Below, one piece after another: positions 33,244-41,200 of a stretch of 64,000 nucleotides of DNA (the stretch's first letter is position 1; the number at the start of each line of letters is the position of its first letter). The translations under genes were made by a program, and so were the position numbers. Source of the stretch: Micromonospora sp. WMMA1947 (GTDB lineage Bacteria > Actinomycetota > Actinomycetes > Mycobacteriales > Micromonosporaceae); NCBI RefSeq assembly GCF_027497355.1, contig NZ_CP114909.1, positions 1-64,000 on the forward strand, written 5' to 3'. The notes below the pieces were generated by a model. That model was given only the letters and a program-made list of their open reading frames with translations, was not told the DNA's origin and did not search any database.

Positions 33244-33969
33244 TCAGCGCTGCCAGGAGTCGAGGCCGCGGACCGCGGCCCCGGCGATGTCGTCGGCCAG
33301 CCCGGGGTCGTTGCTGGTGCCCTCCCAGCCCTGGTCGTGGACGACTGTGACCGCGTCGGCGACCCGGATCACGATGATCTGGCTGGTGGCCTGCCCGTCG
33401 GCCGGGCTGCCGTCGAGGGCGGTGGCCGGCCGGGTGACAGTCACCAGCAGCGCCTCGTCGCCGGTGCGGGCCATCGGCTGGGACCGGACGGTGACGGTGC
33501 CGCCGGCTTCCTTGAACGACCGGCAGGACTCCATCGCCCCGCGGACCCGGCGCAGGTAGTCGGCGGCGCCGGTGCCCTCGAAGGCGAAGACGGTCTGGTG
33601 CAGCGTGCCGTAGGGGACGTTCTCCGGCGGGTCCTTCGGCTGCTTGTAGGTGCTCATCATCGCGGCGCTCGCGGTGACCGACCGTCCACCGCTGCGGAAC
33701 TCCTCGGCGCACAGTTCGGGCAGCGCGTCGGTGACCTCCATCGGCTGCGCGTCGTTCTTGCGCAGCGCCGGCGGCAGGTCGGCGAAGGCGGACTTCGGGA
33801 TGGTCACGGGCCCGCCGGACGACGGCGACGCCTCCGGCGTCGCGGGGGTGGTCGCCGAGGTCGCGCTCGAGTCCGCGGTGCCGCCGCCGTCGCCGCAGGC
33901 GCCGGCCAGCAGCGTGGCGACGAGCAGGGGTACGCCCAGCATCTGCCTACGGCGACCCGGTGTCCTCAT
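33244..33969 (-). CDS. Lipoprotein
   Basis: 241 residues from ATG 33969 preceded by GGAGG. Signal peptide MRTPGRRRQMLGVPLLVATLLAGACGDGGG with lipobox LAGAC. A Ser/Thr/Ala/Pro-rich tether (~30 residues) leads to a ~170-residue domain with LPELCAEEF, SCRSFKEAGGTVTVRS and IIVIRVADAVTVVHDQGW, a pattern seen in actinobacterial 'sensor domain'/PknH-C-like lipoproteins; I do not assign it firmly. Located outside the membrane. Confidence 0.78.
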   Translation of the reverse strand: MRTPGRRRQMLGVPLLVATLLAGACGDGGGTADSSATSATTPATPEASPSSGGPVTIPKSAFADLPPALRKNDAQPMEVTDALPELCAEEFRSGGRSVTASAAMMSTYKQPKDPPENVPYGTLHQTVFAFEGTGAADYLRRVRGAMESCRSFKEAGGTVTVRSQPMARTGDEALLVTVTRPATALDGSPADGQATSQIIVIRVADAVTVVHDQGWEGTSNDPGLADDIAGAAVRGLDSWQR

Positions 33970-34143
33970 GTCGACCTCCGTCCCGTGCCCGTCCCGACGA
34001 CGTTCCCGATGCCACGCCGCCCGAAACAGCACCGCCACTCCCCCCAACGTCCGGCCCCTCTGCCGGGTTCCGGCCTGTCCGACGAGCCTTCGCCTCATCC
34101 GGGCCAGCCGCCGTTCCGCCTTGGAGGCGACGCCACTCAACGG

Positions 34144-35760
34144 CTACGGCTCGGGCTCGTTGCTGGCAGTTCCTGGCCCCGTCGTCGCTGAACGCGGACG
34201 CTTGATTCCAATAAGCACGTCCTTGCCCAGGTGCTCTTTGATCAAGTATGCGAGGCGGCTGCCGTCGATGAGCTCGATCCGTCCATGCTCACGGGCCTTC
34301 TGCCAGGAACGCGGCGTGAACCACGAGGTAGTGACGAGGATGCCGTGCCCAGCCTTCTTCTCTTCGATGGCACCGGCAAGTTCACGGATATGGCTGACGC
34401 CCACTGCATTCTTGTAGCGCTTGGCCTGCACAATACTGAGGCGCCCGAGGAGTGCGGACCGATTGACGACGACCGCGTCGACGCCATCGTCGTAGTTCTG
34501 CTCGGTGGTCCAGCTCTCCACGCCCATAGCCTCGAAGATCTGCCGGACCAGGTGTTCGAACTCAGTCGGGCTCATCTTCATCAGGTCCGGACGCGAATCA
34601 AGGGCGGATACCGCGTCCATACCCTCCACGAAGGAGAACTTCGTGAGGTCGAAATCCAGGATCGGAGTGATCGGCTCAAGCTCATACGGGTGTGGCGAGA
34701 CCAAGGCGTTCAGATGACGCAGGCACACCTCAGGGCGGACCTTGTCGAGAACCAACTGGGTGAAAGCTTCGCGCTCGACATCAAGGCTGATCAGACAGGG
34801 ATACTCGCGCTTCCCAGTCCCGGGGTTGACGGCGTCAACGTGACCGTTGAACCCAATGCTCGCCAGCTGCGAATCCGCCCCGAACAGATCCCGAAGAGCC
34901 AACAGTGCGATCTGGGCAACGAGTAAGCCGTACAACTCACTGGCCTCCTGTGCCGGTCGCGGAACCGGCTGAATCTCGTCCCGCGTCTGGATGTACTTGT
35001 ACCCACGGACGGTGGGCACGGCTTCGTTGCTCGGGAGTTGCATACGGACGACAGCTTTTTCCTGCTGGAGGCTGTAAGTGATCTCGGCGCGACGAGGGAA
35101 GTCGGCCGGTAGCGGTAGCTGGCTGAGAACCAACCCGAGAAAAGACTCAACGGCCCGCTGATCGCGGACGCGGTAGGCGTCGGCCAGTTGCTCCACGTGC
35201 CGGTTGTGCTCGGCGATCTCCGCCATATGTTGCCCAACGCGCGCCTCATGATCGCTGCGCAACTCGTCGATTCGCCGTCGACGCTCGACCTCTGCAGCCT
35301 CCCACGCCCGCATGGCCTGCTGGTGAGCAGCGCGGGCATTCACGAGCTGTTGCTCGTAACGGCTCTGCCCGCCGAACCAGCGACTGATGCCACCTGGCTT
35401 CGGCGGTTCGAACTGCCTCCATGACGGCTGACCGGGGACTACGGCGAGCCCACCTGGGTCGAACGACGGCGGCGTGGGCTGACGTTTGAGTGAAGCCAGA
35501 TCCACTCTGACGATGCGGCGCAGGCCCGAAATAAGGATCGTCCGAAGCTGCTCTATCCGGGTCTCAACTTCGGCAGTACGCCGCTCGGCGTCGCGCCTCC
35601 GATCCGCGATGTGTTGATCTCGCCTTGCCCGGTCAGCTGCTCTGGCAGCCGCTTCCGCTGCCCGCCGTTGGCGATCGAGTTCTCGTGCCTGTTGACGCTG
35701 CCGTCGTTCCCATTCGCTGGATGATGGAGGCCTACGCGCCATCCGGCTCCTCCGATTCAC
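34144..35760 (-). CDS. Mrr-type restriction endonuclease with N-terminal coiled coil
   Basis: 538 residues (or from ATG 35742). Residues ~15-75 and ~135-195 are Arg/Glu/Gln-rich coiled coils. The C-terminal ~120 residues form an Mrr/PD-(D/E)xK nuclease domain: MSPTEFEHLVRQIFEAMG, YDDGVDAVV with catalytic D428, IVQAKRYK with Q445-x-K447, then HIRELAGAIEEKKAGHGILVTTSWFTPRSW. Such enzymes cut modified DNA or act in stress defence. No methyltransferase or specificity gene is adjacent, fitting a stand-alone type IV-like system. Codon use and visibly lower GC than both neighbours suggest recent transfer. Confidence 0.87.
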   Translation of the reverse strand: MNRRSRMARRPPSSSEWERRQRQQARELDRQRRAAEAAARAADRARRDQHIADRRRDAERRTAEVETRIEQLRTILISGLRRIVRVDLASLKRQPTPPSFDPGGLAVVPGQPSWRQFEPPKPGGISRWFGGQSRYEQQLVNARAAHQQAMRAWEAAEVERRRRIDELRSDHEARVGQHMAEIAEHNRHVEQLADAYRVRDQRAVESFLGLVLSQLPLPADFPRRAEITYSLQQEKAVVRMQLPSNEAVPTVRGYKYIQTRDEIQPVPRPAQEASELYGLLVAQIALLALRDLFGADSQLASIGFNGHVDAVNPGTGKREYPCLISLDVEREAFTQLVLDKVRPEVCLRHLNALVSPHPYELEPITPILDFDLTKFSFVEGMDAVSALDSRPDLMKMSPTEFEHLVRQIFEAMGVESWTTEQNYDDGVDAVVVNRSALLGRLSIVQAKRYKNAVGVSHIRELAGAIEEKKAGHGILVTTSWFTPRSWQKAREHGRIELIDGSRLAYLIKEHLGKDVLIGIKRPRSATTGPGTASNEPEP

Positions 35761-35962
35761 TTCGGTCCAATGCCGACAACTCGACGCAACAGACTATCGA
35801 CTTCGTGGAGCCCTGAGTATCTAGTTAGTGACAGTAGGTCACGGAGCCCTTGCCCGGCATTGACAGCCGACCGCGAGCATCCGTTCATCGGCGACGCGGT
35901 TGCCAGCCTGACATCCCATCAGCACTCATCAACGCCTGATCTGCGGCCAGCACACCTGGTCG

Positions 35963-36013
35963 GTGGAACGTCATGGGTGCCACCAGCCCGGTTTGACACC
36001 CATGACGTTCCAC
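35963..36013. repeat. 17-bp perfect palindrome (element D) in 329-bp intergenic region
   Basis: GTGGAACGTCATGGGTG (35963-35979) and its exact complement CACCCATGACGTTCCAC (35997-36013) enclose 17 nt. The rest of 35761-36040 holds no gene. Long AT-containing arms resemble element C at 9035-9099 in form, not in sequence. Confidence 0.85.
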
Positions 36014-36043
36014 TCGTGAGAGGAGACAAGCAGGGCAGCTTTT

Positions 36044-36075
36044 GCAAACTTCAGTTTGCGCAAACCAATGTTTGC
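36044..36075. promoter_or_regulatory. Tandem palindromic operator upstream of ArsR-type gene
   Basis: GCAAAC-N4-GTTTGC occurs twice back to back: 36044-36059 and 36060-36075, 14 bp before the ATG of the ArsR regulator. The symmetry and position are those expected for binding of two ArsR dimers and autorepression. Confidence 0.82.
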
Positions 36076-36089
36076 GATAGCGTGAGGGC

Positions 36090-36422
36090 ATGCAGTCCGA
36101 TCCGGACCTCGACCTCGCCTTCGCCGCGCTCGGCGACCCGGTCCGCCGCGCCCTGGTCACCCGCCTGGCCCGGGGTGAGGCCACAGTCGGCGAGCTGGGT
36201 GAGCCGTTCGACCTGACGCCGCAGGCGATCTCCCACCACGTCGGCGTCCTGCGCCGGTGCGGCCTGGTCGAGCAGCGACGGGAGGGCACGCGGCGGCCGT
36301 GCCGGCTGCGCGTCGACCGGCTCGCCCGGATGAGCACGTGGATCGACGAGCAGCGTCGCGCCTGGGACGACCGCCTCGACGCGCTCGAGGAGCACCTCTC
36401 CGGTCCGGAGGCGACCCGGTGA
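36090..36422 (+). CDS. ArsR-family transcriptional regulator
   Basis: 110 residues. Winged helix: LDLAFAALGDPVRRALVTRLARGEATVGELGEPFDLTPQAISHHVGVLRRCGLVEQRREGTRRPCRLRVDRLARMSTWIDEQRRAWDDRLDALEEHL. No Cys metal site, so it is of the SRPBCC-linked type rather than a metal sensor. The start overlaps nothing; its stop overlaps the next GTG by 4 bp. It probably represses its own operon (36090-37241) through the tandem palindromes at 36044-36075. Confidence 0.92.
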   Translation: MQSDPDLDLAFAALGDPVRRALVTRLARGEATVGELGEPFDLTPQAISHHVGVLRRCGLVEQRREGTRRPCRLRVDRLARMSTWIDEQRRAWDDRLDALEEHLSGPEATR

Positions 36423-36895
36423 GGGCCCGTACCGAACGCCACGGCGACGAACTGATCGCGCTGCGCCACCTGCCCGCCACGCCGGACCGGGTGTGGGCGG
36501 CCTTCACCTCACCGTCCGGCATCGCAGCGTTCTGGGGCGGCTCGCACGCCACGGTGCCGCCAGGCTCGGTGACTGTCGACCTGCGACCGGGCGGCGAGTT
36601 CGCGCTGGACACGCGCGCCCCGGACGGCCGGACCGGGCGGCTGCGGTTCGTCTACGTGCGCGTCGACGAGCCGCGTGAGCTGGTGTTCGACGAGCCGGTC
36701 ACCGGCCTGCGCACCACAGTCACGCTGCGGCCCGCCGGAGACGACACCGACCTCACCGTGCACCAGCGCAAGCTCCCGCCCGAGTTGCGCACCGACCAGG
36801 CGGCCGACGGGCTCGCCTCGATCCTCGACGCCCTCGCCGCGCACCTCCGACACCACGACGATGGAGACAGCAGTGACCCGAGCAACCCAGCGTGA
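36419..36895 (+). CDS. SRPBCC/AHSA1-domain protein
   Basis: 158 residues, GTG start overlapping the regulator stop. ALRHLPATPDRVWAAFTSPSGIAAFWGGSHATVPPGSVTVDLRPGGEFALDTRAPDG...RLRFVYVRVDEPRELVFD fits the Aha1-C/activator-of-Hsp90-like START fold with a hydrophobic pocket. ArsR-SRPBCC pairs are common in actinobacteria; ligand unknown. Cytosolic. Confidence 0.9.
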   Translation: MRARTERHGDELIALRHLPATPDRVWAAFTSPSGIAAFWGGSHATVPPGSVTVDLRPGGEFALDTRAPDGRTGRLRFVYVRVDEPRELVFDEPVTGLRTTVTLRPAGDDTDLTVHQRKLPPELRTDQAADGLASILDALAAHLRHHDDGDSSDPSNPA

Positions 36896-37241
36896 CCTGG
36901 TCGCCGAGTACTTCGCCGGCTTCCGGGCGAGTGACCACGAGCGCATCCTCGCCACGCTCACCGACGACGTCGAGTGGGTCATCCACGGCCACCGCACCAC
37001 CCGGGGCCGGACGGAGTTCGACGGTGAGATCGAGAACCCGGCGTTCACCGGCAGCCCGCAGCTCGACGTCGAGCGCGTACACGAGGACGGACCCGTCGTC
37101 GTGGTCACCGGCGAGGGCCGGGGCGTCAGCGTCGAGCACGGGCCGTTCCGGTTCGCCTTCAACGACCTGTTCACGTTCCGGGACGGCCTCATCGCCCGCG
37201 TCGACTCCTACGTCGTACCGCTGGGGTCCGCCGGGTCGTGA
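36873..37241 (+). CDS. SnoaL-like (NTF2 fold) protein
   Basis: 122 residues from GTG 36873 with GGAGA just upstream; ATG 36861 is an alternative that would extend the overlap with the SRPBCC gene. RDLVAEYFAGFRASDHERILATLTDDVEWVIHGHRTTRGRTEFDGEIENPAF and FNDLFTFRDGLIARVDSYVVPL define the NTF2-like cone fold. Third gene of the ArsR operon. Its 3' end overlaps the convergent GlxA-type gene by 34 bp. Confidence 0.87.
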   Translation: MTRATQRDLVAEYFAGFRASDHERILATLTDDVEWVIHGHRTTRGRTEFDGEIENPAFTGSPQLDVERVHEDGPVVVVTGEGRGVSVEHGPFRFAFNDLFTFRDGLIARVDSYVVPLGSAGS

Positions 37242-38209
37242 GCGCGGCGGCCGCCGGGCCGGGTGAAGGCCCGCCGGTACGCCGACGGCGAGGTCCGCAT
37301 CGCGGCGGTGAAGTGGTGCCGGAACGTCACGGCCGTCTCGAACCCGACGGTCGTGGCGACCTCCTCGATCAGCGCGGTGGTCGTCTCCAGCAGCGGCAGG
37401 CTGGCCTGGACGCGCCGGTCGATCAGCCACCGGATCGGGCTGGTGCCGGTGGCCCGCGCGAAGTGCCGCAGGTAGGTACGCGCCGACATGTGCGCCCGCC
37501 GGGCCAGCCGGTCGACGGTGATCGGGGTGTTCAGGTTCGCCAGCGCCCAGGACATGCTCGCCGCGAGCCGGTCGTCCTCCGGGTCGCCGGGCACCGGCGC
37601 CTCGATAAACTGCGCCTGGCCGCCCTCGCGGTGCGGCGGTACGACCAGCCGGCGGGCGACCGCGTTGGCGATCGTCGGGCCGTGGTCGCGGCGTACCAAG
37701 TGGACGCAGAGGTCGAGGCCGGCCGCGCTGCCGGCGCTGGTGAGGATGTTCCCGTCGTCGACGTAGAGCACGTCCGGGTCGACGCGTACCGCCGGGTGGC
37801 GGCGGGCGAGCAGGTCGGCGTACCGCCAGTGGGTGGTGGCGCGGCGACCGTCGAGCAGTCCCGCGCCGGCCAGGGCGAACGCGCCCGAGCAGATCGACAC
37901 GATGCGGGCGCCGCGCCGGTGTGCAGCGCGGAGCGCGTCGGTGAGCGCGGGCGACGGGTCGGCGTGCACGTCGGCGACGCCCGGCACGATCAGCGTGTCG
38001 GCGGCGGCGAACGCGTCGAGTCCGTGGCCGGTGTGCAGCGTGGCGCCGCCGACCAGCCGCACCGCGCCGGGGGTCTCCGCGCACACGGTCAGCTCGTACC
38101 AGGGGACGTCGAACTCCGGCCGGGGCAGGCCGAAGACCTCGGTGACGATGCCGGTCTCGAACACCGACATGCCCTCGTACGCCAGCACCGACACGGCGGA
38201 GCGGTTCAT
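37208..38209 (-). CDS. GlxA-family AraC-type regulator (DJ-1/PfpI plus HTH)
   Basis: 333 residues. N-terminal DJ-1/PfpI-like domain (SVLAYEGMSVFETGIVTEVFGLPR, LIVPGVADV, RIVSICSGAFALAGAGLLDGRRATTHWRY) with the nucleophile-elbow Cys in SICSGAF. C-terminal AraC/XylS double HTH (ITVDRLARRAHMSARTYLRHFARATGTSPIRWLIDRRVQASLPLLETTTALIEEVATTVGFETAVTFRHHF). Such proteins are cytosolic regulators of catabolic genes. Divergent from the rhodanese gene with 70 bp between, so it may control that gene. Confidence 0.92.
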   Translation of the reverse strand: MNRSAVSVLAYEGMSVFETGIVTEVFGLPRPEFDVPWYELTVCAETPGAVRLVGGATLHTGHGLDAFAAADTLIVPGVADVHADPSPALTDALRAAHRRGARIVSICSGAFALAGAGLLDGRRATTHWRYADLLARRHPAVRVDPDVLYVDDGNILTSAGSAAGLDLCVHLVRRDHGPTIANAVARRLVVPPHREGGQAQFIEAPVPGDPEDDRLAASMSWALANLNTPITVDRLARRAHMSARTYLRHFARATGTSPIRWLIDRRVQASLPLLETTTALIEEVATTVGFETAVTFRHHFTAAMRTSPSAYRRAFTRPGGRRAHDPADPSGTT

Positions 38210-38279
38210 GGCGGGATCTTAGCGACAGGCGTCGCTCGCGCCACTGGAGCGGCCGGACGGCGGCCACCACGATGGGGCC

Positions 38280-38735
38280 ATGTCGAACGTCCTGCGCATC
38301 CCCGCCGCCCGCCCCGCCGACGCCCTCGCCCACTTCTCGGCCCGGCTCTCGTTCGAGGCCGACGTCAGCGACGTGCACGCCGACCTGGAGGCGGGCGTAC
38401 CGGGCCTGGTCGTGGTCGACTCGCGCTCCCTACCGGCGTGGCGGCAGGGGCACATTCCCGGCGCCGTGCACCTGCCCACCGCGGAGATCGCCGCCCGGGC
38501 GGGCGAGCTGGTCCCGCCGGGCGCCACTGTGGTCACCTACTGCTGGGGGCCGGGCTGCAACGGGGCCACCCGAGCGGCGCTGGAGTTCGCGCGGCTCGGC
38601 CGCCCGGTCAAGGAGATGATCGGCGGGTACGAGTACTGGGTGCGGGAGGGTTTCCCGGTACGCACCGAGGCGGGGCTGGTCCGGCGGCCCGCCGACGACC
38701 TCACCGCCCCGGCCGGCGTCTCGTGCGGCTGCTGA
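38280..38735 (+). CDS. Rhodanese-like protein
   Basis: 151 residues. VVVDSRSLPAWRQGHIPGAVHLPTAEIAARAG and VVTYCWGPGCNGATRAALEFARLGRPVKEMIGGYEYW are typical of a single rhodanese domain; the active-site Cys lies in YCWGPGCN, a loop of the longer (Cdc25-like) type. A C-terminal SCGC adds a second thiol pair. Sulfur transfer or sensing in the cytosol is likely. Confidence 0.88.
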   Translation: MSNVLRIPAARPADALAHFSARLSFEADVSDVHADLEAGVPGLVVVDSRSLPAWRQGHIPGAVHLPTAEIAARAGELVPPGATVVTYCWGPGCNGATRAALEFARLGRPVKEMIGGYEYWVREGFPVRTEAGLVRRPADDLTAPAGVSCGC

Positions 38736-38789
38736 GCCGTGTCGGTTCCGTACAAGACGGCAGGTGGTGGCCGTTCCTAGCATGGCCGC

Positions 38790-39368
38790 ATGCGTGATCT
38801 TGTCTACACCGGATTCATGTCGCTGGACGGCGTGGTGGACTCCCCCGGCGGCGGCCCGGGCGAGGAGCACCGCAGCGGCGGCTGGGTCGTCAAGGACGTC
38901 GAGTTCCTGCCCGAGGCGTTCTCGCTCAAGGGCGAGGAACTGGCACAGACCACGGCGCTGATGTTCGGCCGGCGCAGCTATGAGGCGTTCGCGCCGACCT
39001 GGCGCGACTCCGAGGACCACGCCGCTTACCGGGATCTGCCGAAGTACGTGGTGTCGTCCACGCTGCCCGAGGACGCGCTGGTCGACGGCTGGGGGCCGAC
39101 GACGGTCCTCCGGAGCACCGCCGACGTCGCCGCGCTCAAGCAGGGCGACGGCGGCGACATCTTCATCCACGGCAGCGCCGAACTCGCCCGTCGTCTCGCC
39201 GAGGCGGACCTGATCGAGCGGTACCACCTGCTCGTGTTCCCGGTGCTGCTCGGCGCCGGCAAAAGCCTGTTCACCCGGGCGGACCGGGACCGGCAGAAGC
39301 TGCGTCTGCGCGACAGCGCCGCCTACCCCAATGGCGTCGTCAAACTCATCTACGACGTGACCCGCTGA
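38790..39368 (+). CDS. Dihydrofolate-reductase-like (RibD C-terminal domain) protein 2
   Basis: 192 residues. LVYTGFMSLDGVVDSPGGG, ALMFGRRSYEAFAPTWRD, KYVVSSTLPEDAL, DIFIHGSAELARRLAEADLIERYHLLVFPVLLGAGKSLF are the family landmarks. Distinct from the copy at 29698-30312. Overlaps the convergent AraC-like gene by 19 bp. Probable NADPH-dependent reductase of unknown substrate. Confidence 0.9.
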   Translation: MRDLVYTGFMSLDGVVDSPGGGPGEEHRSGGWVVKDVEFLPEAFSLKGEELAQTTALMFGRRSYEAFAPTWRDSEDHAAYRDLPKYVVSSTLPEDALVDGWGPTTVLRSTADVAALKQGDGGDIFIHGSAELARRLAEADLIERYHLLVFPVLLGAGKSLFTRADRDRQKLRLRDSAAYPNGVVKLIYDVTR

Positions 39369-40060
39369 GCCGGGTCCAGCGCGATCGCCCCACCGGCGCC
39401 CGCGCGCAGCTCACCGGCCGTCCGTCCGACGTACCGGCGCAGCGCGCGGGCCAGGTGCGGTTCGTCCACGTACCCGAAGGTGGTGACCGCGTCGGCGGGC
39501 GGGCCGCCGGCGGCCAGCAGCACGGCGGCCCGGCGCGCGCGGTCGATCTGCCGCACCGCTCCCCGGGTCAGCCCGGTCGCCGCCCGGAACCGACGTTCGA
39601 GGGTACGCGGTGACGCCGGTGGACGGCCGCCGCGCAACGTCTCGGTGACGAGCGGGTCGCGGACCACCACCCCGGCGCGGACCAGCCGTTCCACCAGGGC
39701 CTCGGCGTCGTCCGGGCCGGGTGTGGGCCACCGGCCGCCGTCGAGCCGGAACGTCCGGCGGCCCACGTCGGGCAGCTCGGCGCCGCCGTCCACAAGCGCG
39801 GGCGTGGGTACGAGCCGCAGCGAGGTGCCCACCGCGAATTCGATGCCGACGAAGCTCGCGCCTTCGGGCACCGGCGCGGTGCCGGTAGCGGTCTCGGGGC
39901 CGGAGAGGGCCGCGTACGAGCGCCCGTCGCGCTGCCAGAACACGAGTCCCCAGCACGGCGTCGCCACCGAGGTCATCTCGTCGACCCGGTCACTGACACA
40001 GGTCCACACGGTGTCGATCCAGGCCGAGTCGGACGCCCGCGTGGTGAACCGCAGCTCCAC
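39350..40060 (-). CDS. AraC-type helix-turn-helix regulator
   Basis: 236 residues. The N-terminal ~125 residues are a beta-rich sensor region with WQRDGRSYAALSGPETATGTAPVPEGASFVGIEFAVGTSL. The C-terminus holds an AraC HTH (RTLERRFRAATGLTRGAVRQIDRARRAAVLLAAGGPPADAVTTFGYVDEPHLARALRRYVGRT). It likely regulates the neighbouring DHFR-like gene, with which it converges. Confidence 0.87.
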   Translation of the reverse strand: MELRFTTRASDSAWIDTVWTCVSDRVDEMTSVATPCWGLVFWQRDGRSYAALSGPETATGTAPVPEGASFVGIEFAVGTSLRLVPTPALVDGGAELPDVGRRTFRLDGGRWPTPGPDDAEALVERLVRAGVVVRDPLVTETLRGGRPPASPRTLERRFRAATGLTRGAVRQIDRARRAAVLLAAGGPPADAVTTFGYVDEPHLARALRRYVGRTAGELRAGAGGAIALDPAQRVTS

Positions 40061-40081
40061 GGCAGGAGCATACGGCGATCG

Positions 40082-40957
40082 TCAGCGGGCGGGAGTCTCG
40101 TCCCGGGCGGGGTAGCCGAGGATCTCCGCGAGGTCACCGGCCGCCTTCGTGTACGCGGCGTAGATGTCGTCGTCGAAGTGGTTGCGCCAGTCGCCGGACG
40201 CGCCCTTGCGGTAGTGGGAGATCCGCCCCGGGGTCTCCTTCGACTTCTTCATCTTGGTGAAGCTGTAGCGAGCCAGCAGGGCCTCCAGCTCGGCCGGCGG
40301 CAGCGTGATCCCGCAGTGCCGCATGAGCTGGTCGACCTCCTCGGTCTGCCGCTCGCCGGTCAGGTCCTCGTAGCGGAACAGCCGGAACGTCTCGTCGGCC
40401 GGCGCGACCGCCCAGGAGCGCATCTGCCCGAACTGCTTCTTGTCGCGCAGCCGGTCGATGACGTAGAGCATGCCCTCCTTCTTCGGCAGTTCCTGGAGGG
40501 CCTTTCGTGCCTGCGGGATGTCTCCCATCGGGGCGTGCGAGTTGCGCAGCGAGAAGTAGCTCGACACGACCACGTCGCGCGGGTCGCGGATCACGAAGAA
40601 CGCGCGGTAGCTGCCGGCCTTGGGCACTGCCTCGAATCGCTTGTGGGAGAGGAAGATCGCCAGGCCCACGCGGCCGGCGGGCACCGGCGCGGTCGCCCCG
40701 CCGGCGTAGAAGCGCGGGTCATACGGCAGCAGGCCGCAGTGGCGGTAGACGGCCGGGTCGCTGAACAACGCCTTGATCCACTGGCTGCCGGTCTTGCGGA
40801 CGGTGCAGTGGAAGATGTTGGCGAACTCGCTGCGGGCCACCACCGGGACGGTGAGTCGCATGCGGGCGTTGCGCGCTTCCATCTGCGCCCGCCGGGCCTT
40901 GACGCGCAGAGAATTCGGCGAATTGTGCTTGGCGAATTCGACGGCCCGATTAATCAT
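40082..40957 (-). CDS. Sulfotransferase
   Basis: 291 residues. The 5'-phosphosulfate loop is at ~52-61 (TVRKTGSQWIKALF in place of the classic PKSGTTW) and the 3'-phosphate block is FFVIRDPRDVVVSSYFSLRNSH. A PAPS-dependent cytosolic sulfotransferase of the Sulfotransfer_1 fold is likely; acceptor unknown. The N-terminus is basic without a signal. GGAG precedes the ATG by 7 bp, and a good promoter lies 113-150 bp upstream on the same strand. Confidence 0.85.
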   Translation of the reverse strand: MINRAVEFAKHNSPNSLRVKARRAQMEARNARMRLTVPVVARSEFANIFHCTVRKTGSQWIKALFSDPAVYRHCGLLPYDPRFYAGGATAPVPAGRVGLAIFLSHKRFEAVPKAGSYRAFFVIRDPRDVVVSSYFSLRNSHAPMGDIPQARKALQELPKKEGMLYVIDRLRDKKQFGQMRSWAVAPADETFRLFRYEDLTGERQTEEVDQLMRHCGITLPPAELEALLARYSFTKMKKSKETPGRISHYRKGASGDWRNHFDDDIYAAYTKAAGDLAEILGYPARDETPAR

Positions 40958-41076
40958 TGTCCAACTCCATCAGGACCCCGCGGAGCAGGGGCAGCACGAA
41001 CACCTTTCCGCACGTCACGCAGGTGAAGTCCGCAGACTTCGCCTGCTCCGCCCCGCGCCCCGACGCGCCGCTAGGA

Positions 41077-41105
41077 ATATCCCCGACGGTCCGATTAATG
41101 TCAAT
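41077..41105 (-). promoter_or_regulatory. Sigma-70-type promoter for the sulfotransferase gene
   Basis: On the minus strand TTGACA (41105-41100) and GATATT (41082-41077) are separated by 17 bp. The -35 is a perfect consensus match, rare in this GC-rich window. A leader of about 110 nt to the ATG at 40957 is implied; it contains a GAAGTC/GACTTC hairpin and an open frame of uncertain status. Confidence 0.55.
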
Positions 41106-41200
41106 CCCGATCAGCTGGGAGAACGCTGAAAATCTACAATTTCCATAGGAATTGCGGAATAGTGCGACGGGGCAGCAGCGCACGCTCGTGCACCGGCACA

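Noticed and set aside
32101..34191. Long plus-strand frame across the D-amino-acid oxidase and lipoprotein genes
   Set aside because: Spans two genes with clear family signatures on the minus strand and has no recognisable sequence.
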